From positions 1 to 64,000 of the forward strand of contig CAZRFK010000001.1 in NCBI GenBank assembly GCA_964599275.1: DNA of 64,000 nt, in the 5' to 3' direction. The stretch is from PUMD01 sp964599275. Lineage in GTDB: Bacteria > Bacillota > Sulfobacillia > SLMV01. A program made the translations under genes and the position numbers. Below, one piece after another: positions 1 through 9,131 of this stretch. How positions within the stretch are numbered: position 1 is the first letter of the stretch; each line of letters begins with the position of its first letter. The notes below the pieces were generated by a model, which saw nothing but the letters and a program-made list of their open reading frames with translations, was not told the origin of the DNA and did no database searches.

Positions 1-856
1 AACAGCAAACCGATGGCTATGATTGCCACACCAGCAAATCCAGATTCAGTCATCACCTGAATGTTAACTGCAGCCCCTATCAGAACAAACAGAAATATTT
101 CCCCTACCTTCCAGACCTTATCGACTTCGACACGAAGTCGCCTGGCCAATACGGTATCTTTTTCAAGTATGGTAACCCCATCACCATGATTGCCAGAAAC
201 CCTGAATAGAGAAGATACTGCTCGCCTAACATCAGGGCCAAAGCCACCCCTAAGCCCATGACCACTTCGTGGATAGCACTTTCGCCAACCGGGGGGATTT
301 CTGAAGACAAACTCCATCAATAGCCCGGCCAGATACCCAACAAAATGGCAAGCATTATCTTCACTGGAATGTTGGCAGCCTGAACCAGAAGGCTCTCCCC
401 CATTTCGCCAGTGAGCACCAGGTCCGGTATGCCTTTTTTGACACCCCAATCAGTTTGAGCATCATGGGAACAACCACAGCAGGGGCAGCAGCACAAATAA
501 CACCCCAGAAGTCAGCATACAAGCCAGCCCCATCCCAGCAGCAGCCGGGCTGCAACTGCGACAATTCCTGCCTCAACTAAGGCGGGAAAAAAAGCTAATC
601 GGACGGCAACGCTACCTTCAGCGGTGATCTTTTCTCTATCCAGGCCTAATCCAGCCTTGAAAAGAATGAGTAAAAGGGTGAAAAGCCTTATTTCTTCAGA
701 AAACCTCAGCAATTCTGCGGAAATCAGATTTAGGGCATGTGGCCCTATTAAAATGCCGCAAAGAAGCATTCCTACAAGTTTAGGGAACCTCAACTTTCCG
801 CTTACTTATCCAGCTAAAAAACCCAATACTGTTATGGTCAGAACTCCCTATAGCAT
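1..856 (-). pseudogene. Decayed cation/proton antiporter (CPA2/Kef-like), 5' part
   Basis: Reading leftward from an ATG at 856, which sits behind a TGGAGG-like ribosome site, the translation looks like the start of a monovalent cation:proton antiporter. The pieces RFPKLVGMLLCGILIGPH, AAAPAVVVPMMLKL and LMLGEQYLLYSGFLAI match the hydrophobic helices expected of that family. They lie in different frames: about 793-512, 576-361 and 310-104. In addition there is a TAG at codon 3 and a TAA about a dozen codons later, before the conserved LVGML helix. At least two stops and two frameshifts make a sequencing slip unlikely, so the gene is probably dead. It continues past the window edge, so the C-terminal half is not visible. 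The family assignment rests on pattern recognition of the helices. Confidence 0.7.
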
Positions 857-891
857 TTGGAACCTCCAGTACAAAAATCTCCACAAATAAA

Positions 892-932
892 GATGGCCCC
901 TATCCTCTGCTCAGCAGAGGATAGGGGCCATC
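892..932 (-). terminator. Rho-independent terminator downstream of gpsA
   Basis: A perfect 20-base inverted repeat (892-911 with 913-932) leaves a tiny loop. Read on the minus strand it is followed by TTTATTTG. It lies about 110 bases after the gpsA stop and just before the antiporter remnant, so it probably ends the der-plsY-gpsA transcript. Confidence 0.8.
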
Positions 933-1040
933 ATCTCTTCGATTTATTATGTAAGAGAGTTATGGGCGAGCCCCTTCGCCGCTTGCATTTCATTAACGGA
1001 AGTATTTTAGTTCATATCTGTTCATTACCAGGCTGACCAT

Positions 1041-2096
1041 CTAACTGTTTTTCAACCAATCCTGCGCACTCCGGGTGACAAAGTCAACCTCTCGTTCTGT
1101 CTTGGCCGAACGCGTCATGAGCTCATCCACTGCTTCAAGGGGATCCTTTTCATCAAATAGAATTGAGCACACCTGTTTTACAATGGGCATCTCCACATGA
1201 TGGGCATCCGCCAATTCAGCAGCGACCCGGGCTGTTCTGATGCCCTCCACTGTCTCACCCTTTTCCTGAATTTCCTGCAGGGTTTCTCCTCGTCCCAAAG
1301 CCAATCCAGTCCGACGATTTCTGCTTAAATCTGTGGTACAGGTCAGAACCATATCTCCCAGGCCGGAAAGCCCAGCAAAGGTCAGTGGGTGAGCACCAAG
1401 GGCAACCCCCAGGCGGACCATCTCGGCCAGTCCTCTGGTGATCAGGGTAGACTGGGCATTGTACCCCAAACCCAGACTATCAACCATCCCAACCCCCATA
1501 GCATAGACGTTTTTCAAGGCCCCTCCCAATTCAACACCAAGCAGATCATCACTGGTGTAAACTCGGAGTTCGGGACCGCTGAGAAGTTTCTGCACTGCCG
1601 CTGCATTTTCTTCTGCCGGGCAAGCCACCACTGTTCCCGCTGGCAATTTCTCAATTACTTCAGCTGCAAAATTTGGGCCGGATAAAGAACAGACTTTCTC
1701 CGAAGCATCTGAGGGAAGCTCTTCGAGCAGGACCTGACTCATTCTGAGTCTGGTTTTCGGCTCAAGTCCCTTAGCAGCACTGACGACAATATGTGATTTG
1801 TACTCCCCGGCCAGCTTTTGAGCAACACTTCGCACCGCGGAAGAAGCTACTGCTGCTATAATGACTCTTGCTCCATCCACTGCTTTTGCCATATCTGAAG
1901 TTGCCCTGATATCCGGGGGGAGCTCATATTTTGCCAAATAATCTGGATTATGCTGGTTTCTCTGAATATACTCCACCTGTTTATCACGCCGCCCCCACAA
2001 ACGTACATCGCAGCCCCTCCAGGCTGCTACACAACTCAGGGCTGTTCCCCAACTACCAGCCCCCAGAACTGCAACAGATTCTGTGCCCACTCTCAA
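1041..2096 (-). CDS. gpsA: Glycerol-3-phosphate dehydrogenase [NAD(P)+]
   Basis: This cytosolic enzyme reduces dihydroxyacetone phosphate to sn-glycerol 3-phosphate, the backbone precursor of phospholipids. The 351-residue length is normal for GpsA. The N-terminal dinucleotide fingerprint VLGAGSWGTAL is at about residues 9-19. The middle carries AAKGLEP and LSGPNFAAEV, and the substrate/catalytic segment GGALKNVYAMGVGM follows at about residues 190-205, all GpsA hallmarks. The start is a TTG that overlaps the plsY stop (ATTGA) and sits behind a strong GGGAGGGGGG site; a GTG two codons later is the alternative. It is translationally coupled to plsY, whose product consumes its product. Confidence 0.97.
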   Translation of the reverse strand: MRVGTESVAVLGAGSWGTALSCVAAWRGCDVRLWGRRDKQVEYIQRNQHNPDYLAKYELPPDIRATSDMAKAVDGARVIIAAVASSAVRSVAQKLAGEYKSHIVVSAAKGLEPKTRLRMSQVLLEELPSDASEKVCSLSGPNFAAEVIEKLPAGTVVACPAEENAAAVQKLLSGPELRVYTSDDLLGVELGGALKNVYAMGVGMVDSLGLGYNAQSTLITRGLAEMVRLGVALGAHPLTFAGLSGLGDMVLTCTTDLSRNRRTGLALGRGETLQEIQEKGETVEGIRTARVAAELADAHHVEMPIVKQVCSILFDEKDPLEAVDELMTRSAKTEREVDFVTRSAQDWLKNS

Positions 2097-2752
2097 TGCC
2101 CCCCTCCCGAAGAACCATTCTTCTTGTCAGAACCCAGTTTTCTTTCCTCGCCCCGCAGCAATCTCTTGATATTGCCCTGATGACGCCATAATCCCCACGC
2201 CAATGCCACAAGCATGGCTATTCTAAAAATGTTGGGTACATCCAGAAACCAGGAGATTATTACTCCTGCGGTCATACCGCTTAGCGAACCCAGCGACATA
2301 TATTTGCTGACTGCGGCAACCACCAGGGCAGTAGTTAAACCCACTACCACCACAACAGGAGACATATACAAAAAAGCACCCGTAGTAGTAGCAGCTCCTT
2401 TTCCCCCGTCAAAACCCAAAAACAGCGACCAGTTGTGACCCGCAATGGCTGTCAGCCCTCCCAGAGCGACAGCCCAAACAACAACAGGGTTGCCCAGATA
2501 CTGTCCGGACCCCCCCACAATCTCAGCAGTTAATGCACCAACGGCACATCCTGCAAATCCCTTACCGATATCCAGCACAAACACAGTCAGCCCCCAGACG
2601 GGGCCTAGAAGGCGGAGGGTATTGGTAGCTCCAATATTGCCGCTGCCGCTTTTACGAATGTCTTTACCGTGCATGTTACTTATCAGCAATCCGAAAGGAA
2701 TGGATCCAATGACGTACCCCAAAACCGCTGTCAATAAAACGGAGTTAATCAT
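2093..2752 (-). CDS. plsY: Glycerol-3-phosphate acyltransferase PlsY
   Basis: This integral membrane enzyme transfers an acyl group from acyl-phosphate to glycerol 3-phosphate, the first step of phosphatidic acid synthesis. The N-terminal GYVIGSIPFGLLI, the SGNIGATNTLR loop and the GHNWSLFLGFDGGKGAAT segment are the conserved PlsY motifs, separated by hydrophobic helices. The ATG at 2752 gives about 219 residues; a TTG six codons upstream is possible, but it adds a stretch with no family character and neither start has a good ribosome site. The C-terminus is short and basic to polar. The gene overlaps gpsA by four bases, consistent with a lipid-synthesis operon headed by der. Confidence 0.95.
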   Translation of the reverse strand: MINSVLLTAVLGYVIGSIPFGLLISNMHGKDIRKSGSGNIGATNTLRLLGPVWGLTVFVLDIGKGFAGCAVGALTAEIVGGSGQYLGNPVVVWAVALGGLTAIAGHNWSLFLGFDGGKGAATTTGAFLYMSPVVVVVGLTTALVVAAVSKYMSLGSLSGMTAGVIISWFLDVPNIFRIAMLVALAWGLWRHQGNIKRLLRGEERKLGSDKKNGSSGGGH

Positions 2753-2934
2753 AATGCATTTGATACTCAAACCGGGAACCCAAAGGTCCAGTTCTTTCTC
2801 AACACCCCCTTAACATGAAACTGGGCTCACAATCTTAATCTCTGAATCACTATCTATATGCACTGATTACAGTACCTACATCCACTCTCAATTTATAAGT
2901 TCTACGTCAAGTCTGTAAAAGCCTTCCGCTCCAG

Positions 2935-4281
2935 CTACTCAGACTTGCGTAAAAGAAACCGGATTGGGGTACCATAAAGCTCCAGTTCCTCGCGTACCGC
3001 CCGTATTGCATATCGTTTATAATTATCCGTCATCAGCGATGGATCGTTAACAAACAGGAGGAAAGTTGGAGGACCGTCGGCCACCTGGGTTGCATAATAG
3101 ACTTTCAGTTTGCGCCCACCAACTGCAGGTGGAGTATGATGTCGCATAACACGCCGCACCACTCGATTCAGCTGAGATGTATCGAAGCGCGTTCTATATG
3201 CTGAATAGGCATCCAAAACATACTCCGGAACCCGGGAAACACGAAGTCGGTCAGTGGCTGATACGGAAAGGCAGAAAGCGTAATCTATAAAATACAACCG
3301 ATCCTCAATCTCATAAAGATACTCTTCCCAGACACCAGTCTCTTTTTCCACGGTATCCCATTTATTTACCACAACCACAGCTGCCTTACCCTGGTCCTGC
3401 GTAAATCTGGCAATTCTCTGATCCTGTTCAGTCACCATCTCCTGAGCATCCAGCATCAACACCGACACGTCGCAGTTGCGCACCGCCTGCAGGGCCCGTC
3501 CCACACTATAGCCTTCCAACTCCTCGGTAACTCGAGCCTTTTTACGTAAACCAGCTGTATCGACGAAGACAAACTTGTGTCCTCCCCAGTTCCACTCGGC
3601 CTCCACTGCATCACGAGTTGTGCCTGGAGTCTGAGATACCAAAACCCTCTCATCTTCCAGTATTGCATTCAGAAGTGAAGATTTACCAACATTAGGTCGG
3701 CCCACGATGGCAACCCTTATTCCTTCAGTAACAACTTCGTCTGCAGCACTGTCGGGTAAAACATTGACTACTGCGTCGAGTAAATCGCCGGTATTTCTTC
3801 CATGTTCAGCAGAAACTCCTATAGGTTCTCCCAATCCGAGAGCATAAAATTCGGGAATCATGTCTTCGAGGTCAAGATTGTCTATTTTATTTACTGCCAG
3901 GACTACCGGAAGATCCAGGGGTCGAAGCTGTTCAGCAATCATTTGATCCAGGGCAGTAATTCCATCACGTCCATCCACCACCATGATCACCGCATCAGCC
4001 TGCTGCAAAGCCTGGTTGACCTGTATGCGGATCAATTCTCCAATGTCTTTGTCGAACATGTGCTCATCTGGAGCGGGCGCCCCTCCATCATACCACCCAC
4101 CGGTATCTACAGCCACAAAATTATTACCCGTCCATTCGACATCTTCGTAAATCCTGTCGCGTGTAACCCCAGGTTTGGGGGCAGTTATGGACCGACGTTC
4201 CTGCACAAGACGGTTAAACAGCGTCGATTTACCAACGTTAGGTCTACCAATAATAGCTACTACAGGTTTCACAAAAGCCAC
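2935..4281 (-). CDS. der: Ribosome biogenesis GTPase Der (EngA)
   Basis: Der is a double GTPase needed for maturation of the 50S ribosomal subunit. Two tandem G domains are visible: GRPNVGKSTLFNRL near residue 12 with DTGG and NKID, and GRPNVGKSSLLNAI near residue 192 with DTAG and NKWD. A C-terminal KH-like domain follows, with KVYYATQ and PPTFLLFVND. At 448 residues it is full length. The start is GTG at 4281; a second GTG three codons on is better placed relative to AGGTGG and may be the real one. The order der-plsY-gpsA is common in Clostridia. Confidence 0.97.
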   Translation of the reverse strand: MAFVKPVVAIIGRPNVGKSTLFNRLVQERRSITAPKPGVTRDRIYEDVEWTGNNFVAVDTGGWYDGGAPAPDEHMFDKDIGELIRIQVNQALQQADAVIMVVDGRDGITALDQMIAEQLRPLDLPVVLAVNKIDNLDLEDMIPEFYALGLGEPIGVSAEHGRNTGDLLDAVVNVLPDSAADEVVTEGIRVAIVGRPNVGKSSLLNAILEDERVLVSQTPGTTRDAVEAEWNWGGHKFVFVDTAGLRKKARVTEELEGYSVGRALQAVRNCDVSVLMLDAQEMVTEQDQRIARFTQDQGKAAVVVVNKWDTVEKETGVWEEYLYEIEDRLYFIDYAFCLSVSATDRLRVSRVPEYVLDAYSAYRTRFDTSQLNRVVRRVMRHHTPPAVGGRKLKVYYATQVADGPPTFLLFVNDPSLMTDNYKRYAIRAVREELELYGTPIRFLLRKSE

Positions 4282-4375
4282 CTAATTCCAGAAAAACATT
4301 TTATTTTATAACTGATCTTGTTTCCATATTATGATTTACCAAGGGTTACATATCAAGCTCACTGCTGCTATCCCC

Positions 4376-5107
4376 TCAGAATTTGGTCCTCAGTGCTCCC
4401 CGAACTTTACTCACCTGTTCCCGCAGCAGCGGATAAATTTTGCGCGCCCCCGCACAGACCAACGGTCGCCCAATAAAACGCCAACCCAATCGACACGACA
4501 AAAAACCACCGACGCGGGTTTTCCAATCCACAAATCGCACCGTATTTGCTGCGATAATTTCCTGCTGGGACCATCCCAAATTAACAAGCAAATCTCTCAG
4601 CATGTGCAGCAATGGAACCCTGTTGCCATCAAATCCCACTGACTTTACTGCAACAACATCTTCTGTTTTCCCCATGTGATGAATGGTACCAATATTACTG
4701 CTTCTATGTCTGTCAAAATGTTCAAGAGATCTGAGCTGTTCTACTGTTGGGACACACTTTTGTGGGGCTTTGCCAACATGAATGGATGCAGCTAAAACAG
4801 AGCTGTGGGTACCCCCGAAACAATAGTATATGACCACAGGACGCGTCCATTCATCATAATTACATAGTTTGAAAGGGAAGACCCATTTATCTTGTTCATC
4901 CGTCCCTGTCAGGTAATTCTGAGGTGTTCCGAACAAGGATTGCAGCAGATTCGTGCATATGTTTGTCCACCGCCCTCCAACCAAACAAAGCCCATCTCCT
5001 TTAGGATGCGGAACGAGAGGTCGGCAAGTTTTCGGATCGCAGCTTTGTTTCCTCAGCTCAATGAACTTTGGTGGTTTTTTTCCTGATTCCCGAGCTCGAC
5101 AGCTCAA
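4376..5107 (-). CDS. DUF3189 family protein with an unusual N-terminal extension
   Basis: The C-terminal 150 residues, from about residue 92, begin VVIYYCFGGTHSSVLAASIH, the signature of the DUF3189 family found in spore-forming Firmicutes. Its function is unknown. The preceding 90 residues, taken from a TTG that overlaps the upstream stop (ATTGA), are Cys-rich (CDPKTC, GLC, NIC, KLC) and I do not recognise them. A GTG just before VIYY would give the usual family length but lacks a clear ribosome site, so the start is uncertain. The gene is the last of the run DUF1614-spoIIP-YIEGIA-partner-DUF3189, which suggests a sporulation role by association only. Confidence 0.6.
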   Translation of the reverse strand: MSCRARESGKKPPKFIELRKQSCDPKTCRPLVPHPKGDGLCLVGGRWTNICTNLLQSLFGTPQNYLTGTDEQDKWVFPFKLCNYDEWTRPVVIYYCFGGTHSSVLAASIHVGKAPQKCVPTVEQLRSLEHFDRHRSSNIGTIHHMGKTEDVVAVKSVGFDGNRVPLLHMLRDLLVNLGWSQQEIIAANTVRFVDWKTRVGGFLSCRLGWRFIGRPLVCAGARKIYPLLREQVSKVRGALRTKF

Positions 5108-5292
5108 TGGCGAACCACGATAAATACGCCATTTTCCAGGTCATGGGCAATGGCGTTAAGTACATTGGCTAATAAAGAAGCAATGTGCTGAAGCTCCTCC
5201 TCATCCTCTGCATAAAAAATGGGGATACCGCCGGCGACTTTATCTCGATCAACCGTCACACATGCACCTATCCCCTGCTGTACATCATCCAT
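5104..5292 (-). CDS. Small acidic partner ('capping complex subunit') of the YIEGIA protein
   Basis: This 62-residue acidic protein begins MDDVQQGIGACVTV and contains PIFYAEDEEELQHIASLLANVL. It follows the YIEGIA gene by 34 bases. In spore-formers a protein of this size and position is annotated as the capping complex subunit for YIEGIA; I assign it from that position, the size and the EDEEEL helix. The ATG is preceded by GAAAGGAGATTGAA, a strong ribosome site. No membrane segment is visible. The biochemical role is not established. Confidence 0.7.
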   Translation of the reverse strand: MDDVQQGIGACVTVDRDKVAGGIPIFYAEDEEELQHIASLLANVLNAIAHDLENGVFIVVRH

Positions 5293-5326
5293 TTCAATCT
5301 CCTTTCATGTTACCATGCTCCTGGTA

Positions 5327-6199
5327 TTATAATCCCTGTCCGGCTCCGCTTCTGGCATTGCTGAGAACCGGGACAGCTCGAATGACCTTCAAGACCCTCC
5401 CTGAATGATTGTCCATGGGCATGACGTAAAGAGCTACTTTGCCTGTAGAATCGTCTTTACGCAGTATAGGCTGAAAAGCAGGGGTATCTTCATCCTGCCG
5501 ATTGCCCAGAACGTGAATAACATCATGTGCTATCGCCTGACGCTGACCCACGTTGCTCAGAGCGCTGACAAATTCATCACTACGGGGTTTTATCACCACT
5601 CCAACGGCCCAATCCTTTATTTTCTGCTGAAGTTCCTCAGAAGCTATGTTCATAATGAATATGTCATCAACCCAAACACCGGGTCCATCCAACCGTACTT
5701 TCCCCATACTCACGTAAGCAATGTCTTCAATAGTGGTATCTCTGCGTAAAACCTGTGTCCCACCAACAAGAACGACCCCACTTATCAGTCCACCGACTAC
5801 GCCCCACAACAAGGATCCTGCGGCAGTCAGAGATGACACCAGCATTACAAGATAGTTCCGATTTTCAAATACTTCAGCAATACCTTCAATGTAGTTGGCA
5901 CCTCTAGGAACCAGCTCTACACTTTCCAGATTGAGCAGTTTATCACGCTCCATCCTTCTAATTTCCTGAAACTGAGTAGCAGAAAGCAGCAGGAAACTGA
6001 CCGCCTCGAAATGTCCCTCTGCCAGAGCTACAGGAGCCACCGCCCCCATCAAACTCGCCAATAATCCGAAGCTTACGTGAATTGCGTATGCATGGGGATA
6101 AGACGGATAGGAACGGTAATCCACCCGCAGCAAACTCATTCGCGTAATCATGCCCCATGCTACTCCTATTCCCAAAGCCACAATTTGCTGTTCATTCAT
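5327..6199 (-). CDS. YIEGIA family membrane protein (sporulation-associated)
   Basis: The family-defining motif GANYIEGIAEVFE occurs at about residues 99-111 of 290. The N-terminal half contains several hydrophobic segments (IVALGIGVAWGMITRM, YAIHVSFGLLASLMGAV, LVSSLTAAGSLLWGVVGGLI), so the protein is membrane-embedded, with a cytosolic C-terminal domain carrying the DIIKPRSDEF-like region. Members occur almost only in endospore formers, but no reaction is known. It sits nine bases after the spoIIP-like gene and ahead of its small acidic partner, so all are probably co-transcribed. Confidence 0.85.
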   Translation of the reverse strand: MNEQQIVALGIGVAWGMITRMSLLRVDYRSYPSYPHAYAIHVSFGLLASLMGAVAPVALAEGHFEAVSFLLLSATQFQEIRRMERDKLLNLESVELVPRGANYIEGIAEVFENRNYLVMLVSSLTAAGSLLWGVVGGLISGVVLVGGTQVLRRDTTIEDIAYVSMGKVRLDGPGVWVDDIFIMNIASEELQQKIKDWAVGVVIKPRSDEFVSALSNVGQRQAIAHDVIHVLGNRQDEDTPAFQPILRKDDSTGKVALYVMPMDNHSGRVLKVIRAVPVLSNARSGAGQGL

Positions 6200-6208
6200 A
6201 TTGTTTTA

Positions 6209-7315
6209 TCACCTGGGACGGCCCAGTTCTCGAGGTAAATACTGACCAAGCCTCTTGTACGCTTCCTCCCAACTTCCAGTGGATATATAAAGGAAGAGTC
6301 CTCCACCAATCAAAAGTGCGGAAACCAACCACCAGACGGACCAATAGCTCTCGCGCTCACCGGCATCGGGGAGAACTTCAGGTATCACATCAGAGAGAAG
6401 GGCAACGCCATTACGTGCTTCCTGTAACGTTACTTCCTCGCTTCCAACCTCTAACACCAGAGAGCGCGGACCAATGTCTTGATTGTAATCACCCTGTCCC
6501 AGCAGAATCCCCTTCACCAATCCGGGATACTGCTCATCTGCCGCTTCCTTCAAAGCCTTGGAAAAACCGGAGTTAGCCTCATGATTGGGGTTCTGCCTAC
6601 CCACTACCAGCAAGATTCTGGCAGCATCCTCACCATCAATCTCTGTGGCATAATCACCTCTTGGACCAGTATCACGATGAACATCAAATAATGCTCCCGG
6701 CTGTTTGCGGGCCAGGGCGAGTGCGGTGCGGCGTGAACGTGTGTATGCACCAGCATCATGTGGACAGTGGATAGTAGCATCGTGCTCAGCATTCATGCCC
6801 CTGTTTTTCAGCTGATCTCTCAGCTCACCACCCACTTGTAATATATCCCCACCCCCCTCAACAGAATGAGTATTCGATTCGGGTATATAAGATTCTGCAG
6901 AATGAGTGTGGTATATGCCTATATCTATCTTCTCTTCATCCTGAGAAAAAGCAGCAGGGATGATCTTCTCCAGCGGCCCCGGTCCCGATTTGTCTTTTAT
7001 TGATGCTTCACTCAAATCTACCCTTTCAACAAAACGGACGTGTGCACGCCTGTCACGAACTTGATGCACCTCAAACTTCCTATTTTCCTCACAAATGAAC
7101 TGATCACCAATGTTGATAATATGGCCTGTAATCAGTAATTCCTGTCCCATCTCGTCGACAACTGTATAGTAGCCTTCAGACAACTCCCAGCGCGATTCAA
7201 ATGACTCTGCATTTGCAGCACCGCAAACAAACATTGAGCCCACTGCGACCATAAATACAGCAGCTGCGCTGGACAGCAGTAGATACTTCCAGAATGAATA
7301 ATCAGAATATCTCAT
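6209..7315 (-). CDS. spoIIP: Stage II sporulation protein P-like cell-wall hydrolase
   Basis: SpoIIP is the amidase/endopeptidase of the engulfment machinery; it cleaves septal peptidoglycan so that the mother-cell membrane can move around the forespore. The 368-residue protein has an N-terminal membrane segment (LLLSSAAAVFMVAVGSMFV), the IGIYHTHSAESYIPE active-site block near residue 133, FDVHRDTGPRGDYAT near residue 208, GRQNPNHEAN, and the DIGPRSLVLEVGSEE end of the catalytic domain. A second hydrophobic segment (WWLVSALLIGGGLFLYI) near residue 330 would anchor the C-terminus. It overlaps the DUF1614 gene stop by one base. A second spoIIP elsewhere in the genome is possible. Confidence 0.9.
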   Translation of the reverse strand: MRYSDYSFWKYLLLSSAAAVFMVAVGSMFVCGAANAESFESRWELSEGYYTVVDEMGQELLITGHIINIGDQFICEENRKFEVHQVRDRRAHVRFVERVDLSEASIKDKSGPGPLEKIIPAAFSQDEEKIDIGIYHTHSAESYIPESNTHSVEGGGDILQVGGELRDQLKNRGMNAEHDATIHCPHDAGAYTRSRRTALALARKQPGALFDVHRDTGPRGDYATEIDGEDAARILLVVGRQNPNHEANSGFSKALKEAADEQYPGLVKGILLGQGDYNQDIGPRSLVLEVGSEEVTLQEARNGVALLSDVIPEVLPDAGERESYWSVWWLVSALLIGGGLFLYISTGSWEEAYKRLGQYLPRELGRPR

Positions 7316-7932
7316 CAGCTAACACCTGCTCGTTGAGCTAGTCGTTCTCTAAATTCACCCACAACTTCCGCCAGAAACACAGCTATAATCCCGGCAATTA
7401 TCACCGCATCAAAGGCTCCTCCACCACCGAGCCATACCCTACCGGAGATATCAAGGGCAATTAGTTCTGCAAAATGCAAAAGATCTGCTACCAAAACCCC
7501 CAACATTCCCGCCAAAAAAGCAGTACGTCTGGATCGTCCTAAAAGATATGCAATGATTCCACCGGCCAATCCGAATGCCCAGAGAGGATCGATTATCATG
7601 GCATGTGGATCCTCGGGAAGAATTTTTCCCAATCCGAACACAAAGATTCCAGTCACAAAAAGTGCTACCACTGCACGAGCCGTCTCAACCTGTGTGTCAG
7701 CGCGGCTGATTAAAAACACTGCAAAGACAACTGGTATGACAGCCCCGCCGACATTTACAGTCAGCTGTGGCTCCATTCCCAGAGAAACATTAAAATAGCT
7801 GCCCACTACTATAGCACCGATCCACAGGACAGCTGCCCAATCCGTAAGGCCCATCCGGTCCAGAACCCGGTGCAGCAGTCCAAAAAATGCAGCTATTGCC
7901 ACAACAATAAGTAGAATTGAACCTGCCGGCAT
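7315..7932 (-). CDS. DUF1614 family polytopic membrane protein
   Basis: This 205-residue, strongly hydrophobic protein has about seven membrane segments; recognisable DUF1614 features are PQLTVNVGGAVIPVVFAVFL and GGGGAFDAVIIAGIIAV. The function is unknown. The ATG follows GGAGGTTTAATCT, and the gene heads the spoIIP-YIEGIA run, where DUF1614 genes are often found in Clostridia. A role in the spore envelope or engulfment is guilt by association only. Confidence 0.85.
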   Translation of the reverse strand: MPAGSILLIVVAIAAFFGLLHRVLDRMGLTDWAAVLWIGAIVVGSYFNVSLGMEPQLTVNVGGAVIPVVFAVFLISRADTQVETARAVVALFVTGIFVFGLGKILPEDPHAMIIDPLWAFGLAGGIIAYLLGRSRRTAFLAGMLGVLVADLLHFAELIALDISGRVWLGGGGAFDAVIIAGIIAVFLAEVVGEFRERLAQRAGVS

Positions 7933-8092
7933 AGATTAAACCTCCTGCCTGATTTAGTCGACTTATCCTTCACATATTGTCCCACCGATGTCTTCACTTA
8001 TGCGAAAACAGCTGAAGCAGAAGCCAACCATGAAACAGCGGATAAATGACATTTTTTAGAAATCACAAAAGCAGAGGAGGGTTTTCGCTTAA

Positions 8093-8255
8093 TCACTGAA
8101 ATGCAGCACACTTCAAATTGCAGCCGGCTGGCTTTACAGGTTCTACCGGGGTGGCTATTGAACTTTCATTTCCTCCAGCAACTGTAACTCTGTCCACTCC
8201 CTGTCCATCGGTAAGATTCTTAACCTGTTCTTCTATAGGAGCTTGTATATTGTTC
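8093..8255 (-). pseudogene. Fragment of a zinc-dependent alcohol dehydrogenase
   Basis: A 53-codon stretch ending in TGA at 8093-8095 reads NLTDGQGVDRVTVAGGN, then SSIATPVEPVKPAG. This resembles the NADP-binding half of isopropanol-type zinc alcohol dehydrogenases (…GKGVDRVIxAGG…VKPGG…). Nothing of the catalytic domain or of the rest of the Rossmann fold is present on either side. The piece abuts hydrogenase remnants on the opposite strand, so it looks like debris from a deletion or rearrangement. Confidence 0.5.
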
Positions 8256-8314
8256 TTGGGTGAGAACAGGAGATGGACATCCCTCAGAGAAGTACTCTCC
8301 CGGATGGGTGGTGA

Positions 8315-8735
8315 ATGATTAGGAGATACGGAGCATTGCGCTGCCGTTTAGAGAAGATTCCTCACGTCCATGCGGGAGAGTACAAGCTCCTATTGAGACA
8401 ATTGGGAATGCCCAATCCCAAACCCCCATACCCAAACGATGTCGCCCTGTTCGGCAAGCCCACAGTGTTCAACAATGTGGAAACCCTGGTAAATGTATTA
8501 TTCATCCTGTCAGAGAAACCTGACAAGTTCCGCTCCATTAAACTCTAAGATAGCTCAGGAACTAAGACTTCCGCTATCACTGGAGACGTGGCCAACACCG
8601 GACTTATCGAGGTACCCATGGGAGCGTCTCTCAAGCACATTGTATTCGACATAGGAGGCGGACTCCGGGAAGACGGCGAGTTCAAGGCGGTGCAGATTGG
8701 TGGACCGTAAGGAGGATGTCTTACTGACTCCGTGT
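8315..8735 (+). pseudogene. hydB: Remnant of NADH-binding hydrogenase/NuoF-like subunit
   Basis: Frame pieces read HVHAGEYKLLLRQLGM, then PKPPYPNDVALFGKPTVFNN with VETL, then (after a frame break near 8550) SAITGDVANTGLIEVPMGAS, then HIVFDIGGGLREDGEFKAVQ with IGG. These are the FMN/NAD-binding part of the HydB/NuoF flavoprotein. The GEETAL core is missing, and the flavin-binding N-terminus and Cys-rich C-terminus are absent. There is a stop after SIKL at 8546-8548 and another break near 8710. It is a deleted, frameshifted remnant of a bifurcating or NAD-linked [FeFe]-hydrogenase flavoprotein. Confidence 0.75.
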
Positions 8736-8739
8736 AACC

Positions 8740-9110
8740 GAGGTAACAATACCTGATGGACAGAAACTGAAATTAGGAGTTGTGTACGGATTATCCAATG
8801 TGCGGGAGCTGCTCGACAATGACATCGGAACACTGGAGGAGTTACATCTGGTAGAGATTATGGCCTGCCCCGGTGGATGTATCGGAGGTGGCGGTCAACC
8901 CGCGTCTACAGTCACAGCTGGGCGAGCAAAGGGCTGAGGGTCTTTACAAAGCTGACAAAATGGCTCAGCTTCGTAAGTCCCAGATCACAACCCTGTGCTG
9001 AGAAGCCTGTACTAGGACTGGTTACAGGAGCAGGAAGTAAAAAAGCTCATAAGACTCTGCATACCAGATACCAGGTAAGTCGCCGCATCCGAGGAGAATT
9101 GATTTCCTTG
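8740..9110 (+). pseudogene. hydA: C-terminal remnant of [FeFe]-hydrogenase catalytic subunit
   Basis: Directly after the hydB scrap comes KLGVVYGLSNVRELL, then LHLVEIMACPGGCIGGGGQP (about 8835-8900). The MACPGGCIGGGGQP signature carries the last H-cluster cysteine of HydA. The tail continues in shifted frames as GLYKADKMAQLRKSQ and then GSKKAHKTLHTRYQ, matching the usual HydA C-terminus. All N-terminal Fe-S domains and the first two H-cluster motifs are gone. At least two frame changes occur, so no active enzyme can be made from this locus. Confidence 0.8.
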
Positions 9111-9131
9111 GAGGAAGGCGACCGGTTGAAC

